Shown: piece after piece, positions 45,481 through 58,215 of the stretch
Layout: every line of letters starts with the position of its first letter
Position numbering within the stretch: the stretch's first letter is position 1
Source: Parachlorella kessleri
Lineage: Eukaryota > Chlorophyta > Trebouxiophyceae > Chlorellales > Chlorellaceae
NCBI GenBank assembly: GCA_001598975.1
Contig: BBXU01002724.1
Location: 1 to 64,000, forward strand
Length of the DNA stretch: 64,000 bases
Direction: 5' to 3'
Notes under the pieces: generated by a model
Seen by the model: the letters and a program-made list of their open reading frames with translations, nothing else
Told to the model about the DNA's origin: nothing
The model's database searches: none
Made by a program: the position numbers and the translations under genes

Positions 45481-48400
45481 ATGGCGGACGGACTACTGGT
45501 GCAGCGCACTATGAGTTCGAGCGACAGGGACAACTTCTGCTGCCAAATGTGCAACCATCTCTGCTTGACCGTAGTGGTAGCAGGTAGGGGTGATCTAGAT
45601 CAGATCAGGAGCACTCAACTCCGCTGGCAGCCATGACCCCCGGCGCTGTTTGGCGGTGTTTGGCAGCGCCGGTGATCACCCCCCTGCAAACATCCCCAGC
45701 GGCTTGCAACCGTGGCGCAGTGACCAAGCTGTCTTTGGGTGCCCTTCAGGAGCCAGCGGTGACCTGGCCAAGAAGAAGACCTACCCTGCACTATTCTTCC
45801 TTTTCAGCCACGGGTAGGTTGCCCAGCTGGTCTACGCAGGAAATGGCAGAAAGCCTTGGCAAAGTCTGATGGGCTAGGTTGCTCCCCTCCATGAAAGCTT
45901 CCAGGCGGCAATGTTGGCCTTGGCTTGCAGGCGACGGGTGACTTGCTCCCACCGTCCCAACCCTCACTTCACGTGCACTTTCCTACCCCGACAGGTTCCT
46001 GCCGAAGAACTTCCACGTGGTGGGCTATGCACGCACCAAGTTCAGTGACGAGGACCTCAGGGCTAAGCTGCGGCCGTTCCTGGGGAAGGACGAGGAGAAG
46101 GTGGGTGCAGAGACGGATTATGTATGCAAGGGACCCAAACAGGACGGGATGCATGTTTGGTTCGATTTGGCATCTTGACAGGCAGATGCGGGCAGCTACA
46201 TGCAGCACCTGTGGAGGCGACCGCAGGACAGGATGGCAGCAGTCTGACTTGGGGCAACATGGAGCTAGGATCTTGCGACTTGAGGGTTTGGTTGACATGG
46301 TATCCTCCTCACGCTGTGCGTGGCCTCAGGCAACACAATGTTATGTAATGCTGCTGGGAGCCTCGGCCCTCCTGGAGACTCCACCTGACGCAACCTTAGT
46401 CAACCCCGCAGCCTCCCCGCGTCTCTGCAGGCCTCCAAGTTCTTGGAGCGCTGCTCCTATGTGGCGGGTTCTTATGATCAGCCGGAAGGCTTCCAAGCGC
46501 TGAACCAGGCCCTGCTGGACAGGGAGGCCCAGCACCCCCGCAGCCCTGTGGGGCGGTTGTACTACCTGGCGCTGCCACCCTCTGTCTACCCAGAGGTCAC
46601 ACGAGGGTACGTCCCCTGCCGCCCATGTGTTGCTTAGTCAATTCTTGAGCTGTGCTAAAGCGCAGGCGGCTGTGGACCCAGCGGCTTGCGGTGCCGGCAG
46701 GCCCGCCAATCTATATTTGATAACCTGCTGTACTATAGCAGCAATAAGTGCCTGGTCGTCTAACTGCTAGGGTAGAGACTGTTCCGGTGAAGTCTGACAT
46801 GAGGACGGGCAAGAAGTTGTTGTCGTCCTCTCGTGTTCAGTTAGCCGAGGTGGAGGGTGACAGCTTGGCTGACTGTTGAATTCCTTGGGCTGCTTGCTTG
46901 CCGCAGGCTGAAGGAGAACTGCGACACGCTGCCTGCCATCAAGGACTCCTGGATCCGGGTGATTGTGGAGAAGCCCTTTGGGAAGGACCTGGCCTCCTCA
47001 GAGGAGCTGGCTGGCCAGCTGGGCAGCCTCTACCCGGAGAGCCAGCTGTGGCGTATTGACCACTACCTGGTACGGCAGAAACAGCGCTGGCTGCGCAAAC
47101 GAGACGCTTACTTCTTGCGGGGCTGGGGAGTGCTGCGGGGTTGCTAGTGAAATACAGTAGAAGAATTACATTGCTGCACCGATTAGTAATGGAGAAGCGT
47201 AGATGGAGACTAGACTGTAGGCTTAGCTTCGGGGGAGACCCACCCCCAGCGTGTACCAGTGAGCCTTATGGGGTACGCTGTTCAGAGGTTTGGGCTGGTG
47301 AGGCGGAGGCAGACAACAGGCCCTGCAGTCGCTGCAAAACGAGCATCGTCCTTGAGTCTTGTGGCTGGGTGCAGGGCAAGGAGATGACCCAGAACCTGTT
47401 TGTGATGAGGTTTGCCAACTCCTTCATGGCGCCCAACTGGAACCGCAACTTCGTCTCTAACGTGCAGGCAAGCGGGATGGCGTTGGATGGAGATCCTTTG
47501 TTGGATGGTTGTCCTAGGCAGCATTGCCGGCGGTACAAGGAGGGTGCACTGGACTGGCTGGCTTGACATGCTCTGTTCCCCTTGACTACTCGCCCCGCTC
47601 CGGCGTGCATGGGCTGTGTTCTGCGTTATTGTGTTGTTCCCAGGCAAGCCAAGTACGTGCCCCGCTGCTGCAGATTGTGTTCAAAGAGGACTTTGGCACA
47701 CAAGGGCGGGGCGGCTACTTTGACGAGTAAGCTGTGCTTGGCCACGCTGTTAGCCTTGGCTCCTGACTTCTCATGGGGCTGCGTCTTATGCTTTGCACCC
47801 AGGGTATATGATAGTTCGCAAATGTCATTTACGCAGCTGGCACCCACCACACTGCTGTCTGACCCCTTCCTGTCACGTGCATTTCCATCTTAAATGTTAT
47901 TTACACGTCTGCGAAATGCACTGCCTGGCTGATGGAGGACCTGTAGCCAAGGCTGCTATGCATTGATGTGCTGTGTTTGTGTGCAGATTTGGCATCATTA
48001 GGGACGTGATCCAGGTGAGCCATGCCACCATCCCATCAGAATCACTGCTGCTACATCTTCTCCTGCAGCATGCGAAGGGTAGAAGCTGTCACCTTGTGTA
48101 GAGCGGCCTAGCCAAGTTCACAGGTCACAAGTACATGCACAAGCCTTCCCTGCGTGCTCATACAGCTAAACTGCCTGTCAGGTTACATGCATGTTGGACA
48201 CTGGGATGAGAAAAGCAATCTGTGGTTTTCCTTTGTTTGTCTGCAGAATCACCTCATGCAGCTGCTGGCCACCGTGGCAATGGAGAAGCCGGCTTCCATC
48301 CACCCAGACGACATCAGGGACGAGAAGGCAAGCGCGCTGCTCAGTACCGCTGCCGGCTTGCTGTGAGCAGCGGTACTGAGTGTACTGCCAGCCCTATAGA

Positions 48401-50624
48401 AGGGGTCTTGATTTAACGGGGCTGCTGGCTACAAGGTTTGAGTGCTTGGGCAGGCGAAGGGCAAGGTCACATATACGACTGCTTCCACTGGGCTCAACGG
48501 GAGGTATGTGTACTATTTGCCCTGTGCGCCCACCCATGCAAAGCTGCTTGTCATGGGTAGTCCTTGTCATGGGTAGACAAGCTTGGTGCCTGCGCATGTC
48601 ATGGACCCGTGCTTGCACAAGCTCAACAACAGCTGTGCAAGCAGACTGACTTGCTGTGTTGCTCACTGCAGGTCAAAGTGCTGCGCTGCATCAGGCCACC
48701 GGGGCCTGACCAGGTGGTGCTGGGCCAGTACACCGGAGCAGGTGTGGCACTTGCTCCGTCCATTGCCTAACCTTCTCGTGTACAAGCTACTATCTGCAAT
48801 GGCAGTGTGGGGGTATGCCGTACGACTGCACAAGACTTCATAGATTGCACGCTTCCCATCAACAGCAAACGTGTGTTGCTAATACGTTGAGGAGCAGCCA
48901 CAGCCTTGACCGCCCTGGCTGTCTCTTGACTGTCCTTGTCTGCTGCTGCCTGATGGTTGCCAACCCAGAGAGCATGTAGTGCTGGCACTGTAGCACAGTG
49001 CTGACAGTGTAGCCCAAGCCTCCCCCCACCGACAAGTGGCTCCCACAGCTGAACCCACCGCAGTGAACTATGCCTGCAGGCGGGGAACAGGGGTATACCG
49101 AGGATCCCACAGTGCCCAAAGGCTCCAAGACCCCCACCTTTGCCTCTGTTGTACTCTTCATCGACAATGACAGGTTAGGTGCTGCTCGGGAGTTTGTTGC
49201 TGTTCTGGCCAGCTCGTTCTTCCCGGCCATGATTGTGCTACAGTCCTTCTACCAGGATACCCTTTTGGAGTGGGTTGGCCAGGACCCACTGTCTTTCTCG
49301 CACCAGTGTCGCTGCCCTTGATGCGGGGCTCGCTGGAGCGACTTGATGGTGGGCAGACTGCCTGCCTCTCCTCCATCGCCGAAAGCCTTTACAGCAGTCT
49401 ATCCAATCGTCAACCTCATTACAACATATATTCGCGGCCTTGCCCCCAACTGCTGCCGCAATACTACCCACCAGCGTCTTGAGGCCTTCCGGGGAACTTG
49501 CTGCCCACGTGCAGGTGGGCGGGCGTGCCCTTTATCCTCAAGGCGGGCAAGGCGCTAGACAATCGCAAAGCCGAGATCCGGGTGCAATTTGAGGAGACGC
49601 CCCACTTCCTGTTCCCCGGCCAGCAGCCAGACACCATGCGCAACGAGCTGGTGGTGCGGCTGCAGCCGGATGAGGCCATCTACCTCAAGATGATCGTCAA
49701 GAAGCCGGGTAGGGGGGTGGGTGGTTGGGTGGGTGAGAGTGAGCGGCAGGGGTCAGCAGCGGGTCTAAGATTTGCAGTGGGACGTAGCTGGCTGGGTGGG
49801 TGGCGAAGCAGTCAAGGGTTCCACGGGTGGACGAGTGAAGTGTGGGGCCAGATGGGGGGTATGGGACCGGGGTGGGAAGCCTGCGCTTAGCGCAGTGTGC
49901 TACCTTGCCACATCTAGGGTAACGGGAAGCTCATGGTGCTGGGGAACACAAAACAGCCTGTCCTGTGGCTTGCCACTGCGACCCACGGCCAAGCGCATGC
50001 ATACCATGTTTGCGTGTGGTGCAGGGCTGGACACCGAGCCCGCCATTTCTGAGCTGGACCTGGACTACAAGCGCCGCTACCAGGGCGTGGTCATACCCGA
50101 CGCCTACCCCAAGCTCATCCTGGACTGCATCCGGGGCGACCAGCAGCACTTTGTGCGCAGGTGCGGGCGGAGGCTCGGCTAGGCCGGCCGCGGAGGTGTT
50201 GCCATAGGTGTCTGCTGCGAGGTTTGCAGTACATGGGTGCATATCCCCCGTGAGTGGGAGTGCTGCACTGGTTGTTGGAACTTCAGCCGCACCGGCACAT
50301 TCATCAGTCCATTGTTCCTCTGCTTGCCGTCTCGGGGTACCAGTCGATCCAGGCCTTTGCCTGTGCTGGGCCGTTAGCTTGTCCACAGGGATGCGTCAAC
50401 CCCGCGTGCTTCGCAAGTACCACTTGTGCTACCGCCTCCGCAGGGACGAGCTGCGCGCCGCCTGGGCCATCTTCACCCCCCTGCTGCACCAGATCGACCG
50501 CGGGGAGGTGGCTGTCTTCCCCTACCCCTACGGCTCACGCGGGCCCGCAGAGGCCGACAACCTGCTGTCAAGGATGGGCTTTGTGAGGACCCTGGAGTAC
50601 AGCTGGGGAGCCGCCAGCCTGTAG
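45481..50624 (+). CDS. G6PD: Glucose-6-phosphate 1-dehydrogenase
   Basis: Fourteen exons close in frame to 513 residues: 45481-45583, 45750-45813, 45995-46100, 46431-46606, 46907-47069, 47375-47467, 47674-47726, 47987-48014, 48247-48327, 48672-48741, 49080-49173, 49515-49708, 50025-50160, 50444-50624. Oxidises glucose 6-phosphate to 6-phosphogluconolactone, making NADPH, the first step of the oxidative pentose phosphate pathway (EC 1.1.1.49). Seen: coenzyme loop [10 protein letters not shown] (35-44), [13 protein letters not shown], substrate motif RIDHYLGKE (199-207, split over intron 5), [15 protein letters not shown] with catalytic His264, [20 protein letters not shown], and DNLLSRMGF near the end. 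Length equals animal and cytosolic plant forms. There is no clear transit peptide; instead residues 20-28 hold four Cys (CCQMCNHLC). Introns 6 and 9 are GC-AG. Confidence 0.97.
48340..48380 (+). other. Strong hairpin in G6PD intron 9
   Basis: CTCAGTACCGCTGC (48340-48353) is the exact reverse complement of GCAGCGGTACTGAG (48367-48380), with a 13-nt loop. It starts 12 nt after a GC-type donor (GCAAGC at 48328). Confidence 0.85.
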
Positions 50625-51441
50625 CTGGGCTGGCTTGGGGGAAGTTGGAGGAGAGAGGCTGGGAGGACCTTTTGGGGGGTTGTTGCTTGAGGGGCTAGGC
50701 GTGAGCATGGCATGCCACGGCTTCCGAGCCGTGAATTGAATGGAAGAGCTGGGGCAAGCCATTTTGCGAGACCCGAGACGCCTTTTTAACGTGTGTGTAA
50801 GAGTCTGTTGGCCCTCCTGGCCATTTCCGGAGGGAAGGCTATCAACCATGAGCTGTTGTTGGCTCTGGTCCTTCTGGCCGTTCGCAAGTCAAGTCGTCAA
50901 CTGTTTTGCAATGAATGCTTCAAGATGCATACCCTAAGCTGGGTAGCCTATCTGCACTTCCTGCTCTGACCCCAGGAAGAGTTCTGGACCGCATATGTAT
51001 TGTGTCTCTTGTGACTTGTGACGCCCTTGTTCGGATCCTGTCTGTTCAGCGTCGCACTGGTGTGTGGCATGGCATTTGGCCAAGCTTGCGCAGCCGTGGC
51101 CACTTTGGTTACGTGGAAATGGCGGACCAGATTGAGGTAGTCTCCCTACGGCAGGGACATCCATACAAGATTCCACGAGGGGTACCTACACCAGAGCTAA
51201 TTCGACAGCCTGGCAGAGTCCAAAGCTTACTAATGTGTGACTAACCTTAAAGGCATCCATAGCCTCCACCCAAGTCTAATGCGTTCGACATCGATCGATA
51301 GTTATGCAACTTGTTCTCTGGGGCTGGGCGCGGCCACTATCAAGCATCACCCATAAAGGCTTGGATGTCAGGTTTGCCAGAGGAGCCGTCATGAGCAGGC
51401 AAGCAGACGCACTGGAATATTTGTAGCAAGCAAGGTGTTTT
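50625..51441. other. Intergenic between G6PD and HDHD2-like genes
   Basis: G6PD 3' UTR with TGTAA at 50796-50800, then the promoter of the HAD gene. An ATG at 51118 followed by a GAG-GTAGTC donor could be an alternative first exon but does not fit the downstream phase. Confidence 0.4.
50796..50800 (+). promoter_or_regulatory. Polyadenylation signal TGTAA of G6PD
   Basis: TGTAA 172 nt after the stop codon, in a GTGTGTGTAA context. Confidence 0.6.
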
Positions 51442-53411
51442 ATGAAGCGAAGCAACCACTGTGGCTGCAGGGCGGGGGTGAGGGGCGCCCTGGTTGACCT
51501 CAACGGCACCCTTCACGTTGCGGATCAGGAGATAGAGGGCAGCGTAGCTGCGCTGCAGAAGCTCAGAGACGCGGGTATAGAGTGCAGATTTGTCACGAAC
51601 ACCACCAAGGTGCTTGCCCAAGCCCAACTCCTGTGTCAGCTGTGCCTCACTCTGTGCTCCAGGTTTTAAGATTTGCGTGTGGTGGCTCACAGTAGCTCCC
51701 TGACTGCAGGACACACGAGCCAACCTTCTAGCTCTGGTGCAGAAGCTGGGGTTCAATATACAAGAGAAGGAGGTGGGCTTTTGACAGATAGGCAGCAGGC
51801 CAGTAAGTTCTGGGGCGCGCCCGGGCGTGCTTGTTGTGGGTGCCAGGGTGGAAATGATGCTGGTACTGCGTGGCCATCCCAAGCTAATTATATCCAGGAG
51901 GCCCGGAGACTGCACCATCATCGCTCCTATAACCAGTGCTCCCCAGTTGCTGCCCGCCATGCTGATGCCCAGAGCAGGTGTTTTCCTCTTTGGCAGCCGC
52001 TCGAAAGCTTGTGGAAGGCGAGCAGCTGAAACCCTTCCTGCTGCTGCACCCCAATGCTCTTCACGAATTTGAGGGCCTGTCCGCTGGCGACCCAGACACT
52101 GTGGTGGTGGGCCTGGCAAAGGGCGCATTCAGCTATGAGAATATGAACAGGTGCACTGTTGGGAGCTCTTGCAAGGCCCCTCCTGCTGAAAGCCCAGTGG
52201 GGCCTTGTGCTCGTGGGACTGTTGGCAAGGCATTGTGACTATCTTCAACCTTCAAAGTCATCTGGTTTGGTGCAAGCACTTGATGATACCCAACATCTAT
52301 ACCCCAGCCCTTCCACCTAGTGAGAGCTACGAGCCGCAGGCTTCTTATATTGGAGTTGCCGGTCAGCACGGTCTCTGGCTGCACCCTTCAGGGCTTTCCG
52401 CATCCTGCTGGGCAACCCCAAGGCCCGCCTAATTGCCATCCATAAGGGGAGGGTATTCAAGGAGCCGGATGGCCTGAGCCTGGGCCCAGGGCCCTACGTG
52501 GTGGCCTTGGAACATGCAACTGGCAAGACTGCGCAGGCAAGTGTTGTACACCAGCATTGCGGGCACAGTGCTGATGTAGTCGTTTTGGAGCGCCGCCCTG
52601 TACAAACAAAGTCGCAGTGCAGGGTGTGAGTTGAGCTGTTCCATGCACTGAACCTATGACAAGCAAGGGTTGAGCACTTGTGTGGCAAGCCCGTGGTTGC
52701 GTGCAGGTGGTGGGCAAGCCAGAGTCATCCTTCTTCCGGCTGGCCCTGGATGACTTGGGGTGCAGCGCAGGCGAAACAGTGATGATAGGTGTGTGTCTGT
52801 ATGTTTGTCCAAGTCACAAAGTCATTTATGCCCCTAGATCCAGCAACGAAGCACACCCTCCACCCCTTCTGCTCATTTCTGTCCTGAAGACCCCACCTCC
52901 ACTGCAGCCTCCCTTTGGCTGCATGTGACCACACAAGAACTGAGATGTCCCTGCAAAGTCAGAGGGCACCAACAGCTGCTTACGGCCCTTCAATCTCTTT
53001 CTGCTGATAGTGGCCGGTAGTGCAAACAGAGGATAGCTAGCCGTGAATTGTACGGACGGGCTGGGTGCAAGGTTCAGTAATGGTGCCAGGTAGCGCGAAC
53101 AGGGGGTGAGAGATGAGCTGGACTGACAGGGCTGGATGCCAGGTATGCTCTGGGGCTTGCCTGAGCTTCTGAGGTATTCGACCCTGACCTGCCTTGTTGC
53201 CCCAACTGAAGGCACCAACGACGCCGTCTGGGGTGTAGGTGATGATGTCCGAGACGATGTGGGAGGAGCGCAGCAGGCCGGCATGCGGGGCATACTTGTG
53301 CAGACAGGCAAGTACAGGCCGGGCGATGAGCACCAGTGGGGCGTCTCCCCTGATGCCACAGTTGCCAATTTTGCTGCAGCTGTGGACTGGATACTGGCGA
53401 GCCGGGGTTAG
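51442..53411 (+). CDS. HAD-superfamily phosphatase, HDHD2-like
   Basis: Six exons close in frame to 267 residues: 51442-51609, 51710-51772, 51978-52150, 52392-52536, 52707-52788, 53239-53411. Matches animal HDHD2 (259 residues) along its whole length: [13 protein letters not shown] (motif I; DLNGT in place of DxDGT, as in HDHD2), CRFVTNTTK (motif II), LGLNP-class cap with [14 protein letters not shown] and [38 protein letters not shown] (motif III Lys) and [20 protein letters not shown] (motif IV). The physiological substrate of HDHD2 is not established; likely a cytosolic phosphomonoesterase with a C2 cap. The first Asp of motif I is present, so it should be active. Intron 4 is GC-AG (GCAAGT). 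The start could lie in an upstream exon joined at the CTGCAG near 51474, but the ATG used gives a normal length. Confidence 0.93.
53010..53165. repeat. Dispersed short repeat, copy C (two half-copies)
   Basis: Within intron 5 of the HAD gene. Two diverged starts, GGCCGGTAGTGCAAACAG and GTGCCAGGTAGCGCGAACAG, each followed by a GGGCTGG(A/G)TGC block, then CTTGCCTGAGC as also seen after copy B. Confidence 0.55.
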
Positions 53412-53757
53412 CCCCTACCCCCCTTCTTAACGTTGACGGCAGTCAGAAATGCGTCTTTCTGCTACAGTGAGGCAATGCGTATGGTGGACATATATTTGAC
53501 AGCAGGGCTTCATGAATTACAAGTGCGAATGTCTTCTGGCAGCAACATTGTTGCAACAAGTAGCAAATAGAGTTTTGATATGGCCCTTCCAGATATCCTC
53601 TAGGGTAATGCTGTGACGTGAGCTCCAGCTGCAAGCAGTAAGAAGAGGGCGACTCATAAGGGATAGAGGAAACACAACACGCAACGCAGCAGAAAGCATG
53701 CAAGACAGAAGCAAGCAAGGTTAGCCAAGACTCACAGCTTTATATTCTACATACAAC
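53412..53757. other. Convergent 3' region, HAD and subtilase genes
   Basis: 346 nt between two stops in tail-to-tail orientation. Holds the minus-strand TGTAA (TTACA at 53517-53521) of the subtilase; no plus-strand TGTAA seen. The 3' UTRs probably overlap. Confidence 0.45.
53517..53521 (-). promoter_or_regulatory. Polyadenylation signal TGTAA of the subtilase gene
   Basis: TTACA on the plus strand, about 240 nt past the subtilase stop. Confidence 0.5.
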
Positions 53758-56700
53758 TCAGATGGCACGGATACCCTTGTCAGCGCACATTTCATTTGCA
53801 AATGGATGCAAGTGCATACATAGGGACTCACAGCGCTCAGTGATGCTCAGCTGGTACAACCCTTCAGCAGTGGTCCAGCCGCTGCTGTAGCCATCAACGA
53901 CAATGTAATAGCCCTGTCCAGCCTCAAGACGGGTAGAGATTCGCGAGTTTTGGTTGTTGCTGGCGCACATAGCATCGTCGTCATTGCTGGTGTAAACCTG
54001 CAGCAAACAGAGCACCTCCGCTGTCTCTGTCCTGTGTGTTTTCTGTGTTTCAGCCCTTCCCCACGCAGGCTGTGCCCACCTGCCTGCTCTATCATTTGCA
54101 GTCTCTCTAGTAACAGCACTGCTCGGCTATGGTGCAAGTTTCCCTCTAGCCTAGTGCTGCAGTGAGATGCGATAGCATGACTGCTGTAGAAGAGTCAGCT
54201 AATGTTCCTGCTGAACTCAGGGCTTGCCTTCAGGTTGATGGGGTCTTGGAACATGTAGAGTTTGGTGTCGAACGATGAGCCACAGGTGGAAATGTCGACA
54301 TCCACGGTTATAGATGGCTTGAAGAAATAACACACATCTGCTGCAGTTGACTGCAATGCAGCAAGATTGTAAGTCACTGAGCATGACCAGTGTTGCGAAG
54401 CAGCTACCCCAAAAACGTTAGGACAAGTACTTGCATGCTCCAGCACCTACCCCATCTGGGTCTCCATTGTCGAGGGCATAGTTATCGGAAAATCTGGAGC
54501 TGTCATCAGTGTCAACAAAAGGCAGTCGAGTTACTATGCGAGGGTTCTGCAAAGTGTCGCCTGTCAAGGTCCGTGTGTCCACCACCTTGACAGTCTGCAG
54601 CATGTTGCTATAGTTGGCATCAATACTCCTGCAGGTCAGGTGCCAAGAAGCCCTATAACAATCCATGCGTCCGCCAGCACCTGCAGCGGACGCCAAACTT
54701 TGGCTTTGAAGGCTCCACAGGTCTGGCCCAGCAAGGAACACTCTGTCCGGACCTGCAAGCCTGTCAAGCCTATGGTGATAAGATCAAGACCCTGGTTAAC
54801 ACATAACGACGTACGAGAAAGTGAAGGTAATTGAGTAGTCGCCATTTGCCAGGGTAGAAGGGGTCAAAGCAAGCTGCCGTGGCTGGGCCCAGTTACCAGG
54901 CTCCAGCGCAAAGAAGTTTGGCTCCAAGGTGGCCAGCTTGGCGTTTGTCCATGAGGCGGATGGCACAGTGGCGCTGCAGGTGCCAGGGTTAGGATAGGCA
55001 GCTCTGACATTAGCATGTCCTGATCATCAAAAATGCGGACAGCCAACAATTCCATTTTCCAGGGCTTCAGGCACCACACCACAATACAACTTGCAAACTA
55101 AGCTTCAGGCCAGTATTGATGCAGTCAGTGCCTCACCTGACATTCACAACAGTTGATGGCTGCGCTTCTAATCTGAATGCCAGCACGGCAGGCTGCCTTG
55201 ACCCGCCAACCTTAACAATCTCTGGCAGGAACGTGGCCTGCAAACTTGCACACAGCGCCAAGGTGTGCTGATATAAACCACTATGGGCACTGTTGCACCC
55301 ACGCCCTTGCTCACGTGCCACTCAACGTGCTTCCTGAATGAAGAGCACTCCTCTTCCATCTGATGCTGCTCACTTGTGAAGGTAAGATGGCATACACCAA
55401 ACGATTTGGCGTGGTGCTTACATCTAGGGACTGCGGATTGTCTGCACATGCATTGAGCACATTCAGCCCCAAAGACTGCTCAGTATTGCACCCAAGCCTT
55501 CACATTACCCACAACAAGCAGTATTGTGGGCCTGAAGATGGCAGCAGAATGGCCATACCATGTTATATGCCATCTAGGCACCTTGGCCGCTTAGGCTCGC
55601 CCTGCTAGTAAGCTACGCACCTGCTGGTGAAAAGGTTCCATAGCCTTCCACGTCATCACGCAGTACAGCTTCCGCAGCTGTGTTCAACTTCGATCTGATC
55701 TCAGAGGGCGAAGCACCCTACATAGTACATACACACAGTGGACAGGTGAGTCTGCAGCACTGCCCAGGCAGATGCAAGGATTTGTTGCCCATGCCAAGCA
55801 TGGAAAGGGAAGTAGGAGAATAAGTGTGCATTTTACCGGGTGTTGCTCCAGGTACAAGGCCACCACTCCTGCCACATGAGGGCAGGCCATGCTGGTCCCG
55901 GTCTTGGCCAGCCCTCCAATGTTATTGATGCTTGTGGCACTTAGTACGTCAACTCCAGGAGCATGGATGTCCACGCAGGGGCCCCTGAGCAGGAACAGTT
56001 CGTTCATTGATATGTAGACCTGGCTTAAGTGATATTTCTGTAGTATTAGATGGCAATGAAGAGCCTATCGCAAGCATTGCTACCCGGCCAGACACTCTGC
56101 AGGCATCTCAAACAAATGGGCAGCACAGAGCCCTTCGGTATCCTTCTTACCAGTTTGACTTAGCCCAGCGTCGGTCATAGGCATCCGAGGCTCCCACGGT
56201 AATAGCAGAAGGCACGCTCGCAGGGGATACCTCGCATGCTGGGCTGTACCCATTGCCAGCAGCCACCACCACCTGCAGCAGATAGCTAGCAGTCACAACA
56301 AGTCTTCAGTGGAAGACAGATCGAGTTGCGCAGACACATTCCAGTGCACTCCATACCAAACTCCCTCACAACCCAGGTATCCTTGAGAGGCAGCTTTGCA
56401 TGCAACATGCTGGATGCAGGCCTTGCAAAGCACAGGTGCCAGCATCACCGTGATCATGTGGGTCTCCACCAGCCTCCGCACTGCCTCGTTGACTGCCAGG
56501 CTGAGGTCCCCTGCCACAGACATGGAAAGTATGGCGGGATCCTGGTGGTTCTCTGCCACCCACTCCAGTGCCTGCAGCCCGGGCAGGGAGGGTAACAAGC
56601 AGGGATGACAACCCACCTTTAACACACTGGCCTCATCGAGAGTTGGCAGCTCCTATAATGGTGAGCACGATCCACATTGTTCCTTGCACTTCACAAGACT

Positions 56701-57939
56701 CATTTTAGCCATTCACAACACTAACTACCAAGACATGCGATGTGCAAACCTTGAGAAGGTAGGAGACGGTAGAGCCGCCCTGGCAGTTCATAGCGCGGAT
56801 CGGCCACAGTGTCACATTCTTTGCCACACCGTAACTTAGGCCTCCAACAGTAGCAGCGGTGTGCGTACCGTGCCCGTTACAGTCGCTGGTGTTGTTGTCG
56901 CCAAAGACTGCAGGTAACACAAGCTTCCCAGTATCCCCATGACAGCCGTTACGACGATAAGCAAGGTGCCTCAGATGCAGGGTCTGTCCCCCTGCAAGCG
57001 ACTCGAGTTTGCACCTGAGAAGCCTGCCTGCACACGTGTGCTGTTATTGGTCCCCAGCAACACTCGGAATTCTTCGTGTGTGGCCCGGATGCCGGTATCC
57101 AGGACGTAAACGGACACTCCTGTTCCTGCAGGAGCAGCAGCAACAGCGAAAAGCTGTGAATGACAAGGCGAGCCTGACCACTGTGGAGGTGCAGGTGCAG
57201 TTCTTTAAACGGCGGTTTTGTTGCACACAGGGAAAGCACCAACAAGTTTTGCTGATACACCAACCCTGACATACCTGTGGCGTTGTAATGATACTTGTGG
57301 TCCAGCGAGGCAGTCCGCTGGTCCATCCTGTCGAGATTCCAGCCTGGGTTAAGCTGCTCAGCTAACTCCCGGCGCCGCCGAATCTCTGCTTGGGCACTTT
57401 CTACTGCGTGCAAGCGCAGGTCTCGGTCCTCTGACGGTGGTGAGAACGGTGGTGCGTCTTGGGCAGCCCACTCTGCCGCGGCTGTGCCGGTGATGGAGAT
57501 AATGGCATCCCGTTCCACATATTCAATAATACCTCCATAAGCTCCTTGCAGCTTTGCCAGGTTTCCAGCTGTAAAGGTGCCTACACACTGACAGCGGGGT
57601 GGTGCTTTGCTGATGATTGAGTAGACAGCAGCGCAAGGTGCAAAAGGAGCCTGTTGCTGGCAGCGCCAGGGATGCTTGCCGACCTGAGAAGCCCACCAGT
57701 CCCTGCAGGAACTGATGCTGGCAAGCTCCAGAGAACCTGCCCCAAGGCGACGCCGCTTCGCTGCACATAGCCTTGACGTGCTCTGGCCCTGTCCCTGACG
57801 TCAGTACTATAACAAAGCTATCATCTGCCTCTTCTGGCCCTCCAGCTGCCGTGCTAGCCTGCGCAGGCACCTTGGCTGATGTTGGCAGTTGCCAGGCGGT
57901 CAGCAGTAGCAGGATGGATGTCAGCCATCTGCTGGCCAT
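53758..57939 (-). CDS. Secreted subtilisin-like serine protease (S8, proteinase K-like)
   Basis: About fifteen exons, ~755 residues: 57939-57684, 57568-57275, 57125-57015, 56907-56750, 56571-56449, 56272-56151, 55984-55837, 55717-55621, 55475-55422, 55237-55137, 55003-54815, 54752-54681, 54628-54451, 54350-54228, 53997-53758. A signal peptide ([18 protein letters not shown]) leads into an I9 propeptide ([15 protein letters not shown]...[13 protein letters not shown]...IIEYVERDA). The catalytic domain shows all triad residues: [14 protein letters not shown] (Asp193), [15 protein letters not shown] (His233), oxyanion AAGNGY (Asn321), [16 protein letters not shown] (Ser386). The C-terminal part ends in a PPC-like beta domain ([34 protein letters not shown]). 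The join between exons 8 and 9 is one phase off in this model; all others fit. The last intron is GC-AG. Likely autoprocessed and exported. Confidence 0.88.
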
Positions 57940-58215
57940 AGCCTCGTGCCTTGCTGGCGATGGTACTGCCTTGATGACTGCTGTGCAAACGGTTGCAAGC
58001 GGTTAGCTTTGATAAGAGCAACAGATACTGAGGGTTCTTCAGGTGGTAGACGCTCGCTATTGGTGAATTACCTACAGCCAGGGCGCGCAAGTAACTTGGG
58101 GCGCAACCGCCTTGCAAATTCTTTATTCAGATCTATCCTAAGAACATGGCGTTTACTTAGCAACTAGTCCAGATACTTACACTTACTGGATGCAAGATCT
58201 CTGCCCCAGGCTCCG
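57940..58215. promoter_or_regulatory. Divergent promoter, subtilase / LRR protein
   Basis: 276 nt between two head-to-head start codons; both promoters must be here. No TATA box evident. Confidence 0.45.
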
